From SZAS-18 sp038322235 (lineage in GTDB: Bacteria; Verrucomicrobiota; Verrucomicrobiia; Chthoniobacterales; SZAS-18), in assembly GCA_038322235.1 (NCBI GenBank), contig JBBQFQ010000019.1, forward strand, positions 1-64,000: a stretch of DNA of 64,000 nucleotides, given 5' to 3'. Below are positions 60,805 through 64,000 of the stretch, piece by piece. The first letter of the stretch is position 1. Each line of letters begins with the position of its first letter. The notes beneath the pieces are model-generated. The model did not search any database and was not told where the DNA came from. It was given only the letters and a program-made list of their open reading frames with translations. The position numbers and the translations under genes were made by a program.

Positions 60805-62658
60805 CTACTCCAGATCGAAGACCTCGACGAGCGCCACGCCCGTGCTGCCGTTCACGCCGCGAACGATCGCGGTATAAGGCCCCGGCGCGAGAGTCATGAT
60901 GATGGCTGATTCCTGGTCGCTCTTCGGCTTGTAGGGGCTGGCGGCGATCGCTGCACTCTGGTCGGAGGTCGTCCAGTCATCGTTCTGCGCCATAAGCGCC
61001 CCGGCGCGGTCGCGCAGTTCGAGGGTCGGATTCTGCAAGACGCCGGAAACGCCGCTCTGCGTCAGGGAAGGTCCGACCGCCCGCACCATCACGCGACGGG
61101 TGCGATTGCCGCCGATGACAAAGCCGCCGATCATCACGCTGTCGCCCGTGAGCACGCGGCCCCGGGTGGAAACGTTGATGGGGCGGATCGCAGTCGAATC
61201 CCGCTGGAGGTCATACATCTCGATCAACGCGACGCCCATTTCGCCGCCGACCCCGCGCACGATCACGGTATAGGCCCCGGCACTCAGGGTCGTCACGATC
61301 GCGGCCTCGCGCGGGTCTCCCGGGGGCAGACCGGTCGCCTGGATTTCGGCCTGCTGGTCACTCGTCCAACCGGAGTTCTGCGCGACGAGCGCTCCCGCGG
61401 CGTTGCGGAGTTCCATCGAGACCGCGCTCAGCGTCCCAGTGACGCCCCGCGCCGTCAGGCTGGGGCCGAGCGCGCGGATAATCACTCGCTTCGACCCAGT
61501 GCCGGAGACCACGAACCCGCCGATCGCGACGTTGTCGCCCGCCTCCACCCGCAGGCGGGTGGAGAGGTTGATGAGCTGGGTGGGCATGTTTTGCTCGCCC
61601 GGCGAGACTCCGACGAGCGGTCCGATCTGAACGGAACCGCCGAGCGCGATGTGATCGCGGCGGCCGGAGGCGTCGGAGAGCACCAGCGCCAGATAGTAAG
61701 TCGCTTCCGGCAGCGTGGTGAGCAGGGCGCGATCGAACGAAGCGTTCGTAATCCTCGCCCCCGCGGCGAGAGGATCCGTGAGCGTCACGCTCGCGAGCGG
61801 ATAGGTATTGGGCGGAAGCGGACCGCCGCGGTAGGGCGCACGGAACGCGTAGAGATCGAGCTGAATCGGACCGGAAGAGGACGTGCGGTTATTTTGAATG
61901 TTCACGCCCCCGATCGATACGGTGCCCGTGCCGAGCGCGATCGTGGGAATCGAAGTCAGCGCGAGATCGACTCCGCCCGCCGGCAGGAGCGTGGAAAGGT
62001 CGACCGGGAACCCACTGGACCGCAGGGCTGCTTCGATCTCACGCAGTTGCGTGCCCGTGAGACCGAACTGCGCGGCGCGCGTCGCAAAGCTAATCTGATC
62101 GCTGTAGGAGAGCTTGGCGAAGGTGTTGAAGAGCCAAACGATGAGATTGCCGCCGAGGTTGCTTGTTCCCGTGTTTTGCTGGTAGACGCTGACGAGTGAA
62201 CTCCACGCGCTCTCCAGCGAGGAACCCGCGGACGACGTACCCGAATCGACCGTGACCCAGGCGTAAGGGTCCGAAGTCAGGTCCAGCTTGAAGGCTGCGG
62301 CGGTTTTGCGGAAACTCGCTTTATCGGGGTCGGTATCGAGCGTGTACTCCACGATCACAAAGCGTCCGGCCGCGTTTTGTCGCTGCGTCACCGCGTAGGA
62401 ATCGTCATCGGCTCCGCCGAGCACGTAGTCGAAGACGCCATGGTCATCCTTCAGGGTCTGCGTGCCATTCGTCCCCAGCACGAAAGTCTCCTTGCGGAAC
62501 TGCTGGTGGGTCTTCGTGCGGTCCTGCGAATCCGTGAAAGAGCGAACGAACGTCCAGCGGTCCGCGAGGATCGATCCATCCCGCGCGCCGGCGATGGACG
62601 GCAGGAGGATGCCCGAAGCGGCGAGCGCGAGGGCGAGAGCAGGAAATGCGCGGATCAT
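60805..62658 (-). CDS. Secreted protein with two tandem C-terminal beta domains
   Basis: From the ATG at 62658 there are 617 residues, beginning with a signal peptide (FPALALALAASGILLPSIAGA). Residues ~25-330 are unrecognised. The last ~250 residues are two copies of a ~125-residue domain. Each starts with N(L/V)STR(L/G)RV(E/L)AGD and IGGFV(V/I)xG, continues R(A)xGPSL...GV(S/T)G, LELR(N/D)xAGAL(V/M)AQN, and ends with the G(P/A)YTxIVRGVxGxxGVALxE(M/V)(Y/F)DL motif. Such repeats are common at the C-termini of secreted proteins of Verrucomicrobiota and Acidobacteria, where they may mediate surface attachment (inference). It ends 45 bp before priA, same strand. Confidence 0.78.
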   Translation of the reverse strand: MIRAFPALALALAASGILLPSIAGARDGSILADRWTFVRSFTDSQDRTKTHQQFRKETFVLGTNGTQTLKDDHGVFDYVLGGADDDSYAVTQRQNAAGRFVIVEYTLDTDPDKASFRKTAAAFKLDLTSDPYAWVTVDSGTSSAGSSLESAWSSLVSVYQQNTGTSNLGGNLIVWLFNTFAKLSYSDQISFATRAAQFGLTGTQLREIEAALRSSGFPVDLSTLLPAGGVDLALTSIPTIALGTGTVSIGGVNIQNNRTSSSGPIQLDLYAFRAPYRGGPLPPNTYPLASVTLTDPLAAGARITNASFDRALLTTLPEATYYLALVLSDASGRRDHIALGGSVQIGPLVGVSPGEQNMPTQLINLSTRLRVEAGDNVAIGGFVVSGTGSKRVIIRALGPSLTARGVTGTLSAVSMELRNAAGALVAQNSGWTSDQQAEIQATGLPPGDPREAAIVTTLSAGAYTVIVRGVGGEMGVALIEMYDLQRDSTAIRPINVSTRGRVLTGDSVMIGGFVIGGNRTRRVMVRAVGPSLTQSGVSGVLQNPTLELRDRAGALMAQNDDWTTSDQSAAIAASPYKPKSDQESAIIMTLAPGPYTAIVRGVNGSTGVALVEVFDLE

Positions 62659-62852
62659 GGAAGGCTCGGTGGCGGGAATTACTCCGATATTTTGAAATCG
62701 GCTCGCGGGAGTCAAGGACGCAGAGTGCGATTGCGCTTTGATTCCGTGTGCTCGGGTCCGGCGCGTGGATCATCCTCCCGCGTCAGACCTCCGCCCGGCC
62801 CCTGACCATTCGCTTGCATCGGGAGGCTTTGCACGTGGTAATGCGCCTGCGC

Positions 62853-64000
62853 CATGTCCGATGCGACCTCCCTCCCGCCGGTGCCAGGTGCCCCGTTCGC
62901 GTGGCGCTACGCGCACTACGAGGTCCTGCGGCACCCCGGCGGTCACCCCTGGCAACTTGGCCAGGGCGGGATGGGGATAACCTACAAGGCGCTCGACACC
63001 CGGCTTCAGGTGCACGTCGCGCTGAAGGTGATTCATCCGCATCTCGCCACGCTGCCCGATGTGCAGCGACTCTTCGTCCGCGAGGCGCGGGCCGCCGCGC
63101 GCATTCTTCACCCGAACGTGGCGCCCGTGGTCTTCCTCAGCGATGAACCCGGACGTCTTTTCTACGCGATGGAGTTTGTCGACGGACGCTCGCTCCACGC
63201 CTGGATGCGCGCCCCGCCGGCCGGGCAGCCCCGCAAAGTTGCGCTCGCGCTCGCCTTCGCGGAGCAGATCGCGCGTGGTCTGCAGGCGGTGCACGAGCAG
63301 GGAATCATCCATCGCGATCTCAAGCCCGCGAACATCATGGTGGTCGAATTCCCCGAGGGCCATCCGCGGCGGCGCGCGCTAGCCGCGAGCGGGGGCTGCC
63401 TGCTGAAGATCATCGATTTCGGCCTCGCCCGCGGCGCGGGCGCCCAGCCCGGGGTGCCCATGACGGTGACGCCGGAGACGAGCGGATTCCGCGGGACGGC
63501 GACGTACGCGAGCCCGGAACAATGCAACGAATCCCCGCAGCTCGACGGCCGGTCCGACCTATACTCGCTCGGCTGCATTCTCTGGGAACTGCTCGCCGGC
63601 CGGCCTCCCTTCGACGGCCGCTCCCACTTTGAGCTGCTCCGACAGCATCTCGATGACGATCCGCCCTGGGCACTGCTCGCCAAGCTCCCGCCCGCTGCCC
63701 AGACCGTGTTGAAATCGCTCCTCGCGAAGCGGCGCGAGGATCGGCCTCCGCATGCCGCGGCCGCGGCGGATGCCATTCTCGACGCGACCGCCGAAGCCGG
63801 CGGCGGACTCGTCGCGCCCACCGGCCGGACAGCTTCCGTCAGCGCCCCCTCCTCCCGGGCCACCACGCCCGCGCCGATCACCGTCACCATCGGCCGGCAT
63901 CACGTCGTTGGCTTCGCCTTCGCCGCGTTCGCGGTCGTTGCCGCAGTCGGCGGGCTCGCGTACTGGCTGCGCGGTCCGGGCGGTCCGCTCCCGGACCTCA
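62853..64000 (+). CDS. Serine/threonine protein kinase, Pkn/Stk type (3' end outside window)
   Basis: Starts at the ATG 62853 and stays open to the window edge (382 residues seen). The Hanks-type kinase domain is complete: glycine loop GQGGMGITYKA, catalytic Lys58 in VALKVI, the HRDLKPANI loop (~residue 153), DFGLARG (~189), ATYASPEQ, DLYSLGCILWELLAGRPPF. A Ser/Thr/Pro-rich linker is followed by a membrane helix (~residues 351-372, VVGFAFAAFAVVAAVGGLAYWL). The extracellular sensor part lies beyond the window. It phosphorylates Ser/Thr of target proteins in the cytoplasm. It is divergent from the secreted repeat protein. Confidence 0.95.

Overview
The window is a GC-rich, densely packed bacterial chromosome segment. 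It holds a PEP-CTERM-tagged secreted protein with an Arg-rich tail, a Chlamydiae/Bacteroidetes-style type IIA topoisomerase B subunit, a VWA/amidotransferase-like membrane protein, IF-3 with an acidic tail, many two-component proteins and a Pkn-type Ser/Thr kinase. Together these suggest a free-living Gram-negative of the PVC group, most likely Verrucomicrobiota (inference; no 16S is present). An outer membrane is supported by an OprB-type porin, a TolC-type protein and lipoproteins.

Left edge (1-5.6 kb): the tail of a probable transposase is followed by a near-perfect 22-bp tandem array of about 25 units. Next come a small membrane protein with two Cys pairs, a PEP-CTERM protein and a large VWA protein. 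From 5.6 to 8.3 kb rhlE and glmM converge with overlapping 3' ends. From 8.4 to 16.6 kb lies a molybdenum block: modA-modB-thioredoxin-MOSC on the minus strand, and divergently fdhD, a YdeP/FdhF-type molybdopterin oxidoreductase, an OFA-family (oxalate/formate-type) transporter and its 46-residue small subunit, closed by a strong terminator. No ModC ATPase is encoded here. From 16.7 to 21.8 kb come queD (preceded by heptamer repeats), two lipoproteins, recF, an NTF2-like protein and a flavoprotein dehydrogenase.

21.9-24.4 kb: tRNA-Phe is followed directly by a gene resembling the kinase-like domain of phage/ICE polyvalent proteins, then a long hairpin, an ECF sigma factor without an anti-sigma partner and a small unknown gene. 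24.5-34.4 kb is a signalling block. It has a four-PAS hybrid kinase, an NtrC-type sigma-54 activator, a receiver-kinase and a CHASE3 hybrid kinase, all on the minus strand. Divergent from them are three small stress-type genes (DUF1328, general-stress-protein-26-like, BON). The intergenic region between the two groups carries two sigma-54-type -24/-12 elements and inverted repeats, so the activator may control the adjacent genes. A further histidine kinase follows.

34.5-51.2 kb is mostly housekeeping and orphan enzymes: dinB, an ATP-grasp ligase next to a membrane dipeptidase, secreted and hypothetical proteins, a HAD phosphatase, DUF1697, infC, a ParE/GyrB-like subunit, a degenerate receiver with a Pro/Ala tail, a radical-SAM protein, a rhomboid-like protein lacking the serine motif, a TIGR04283-type glycosyltransferase, a ClC-CBS channel and MazG. 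51.2-58.4 kb has an OprB-like porin converging on a complete CusCBA/CzcCBA-type metal efflux operon. The right end has priA, a repeat-containing secreted protein and the first part of a Ser/Thr protein kinase that runs off the window.
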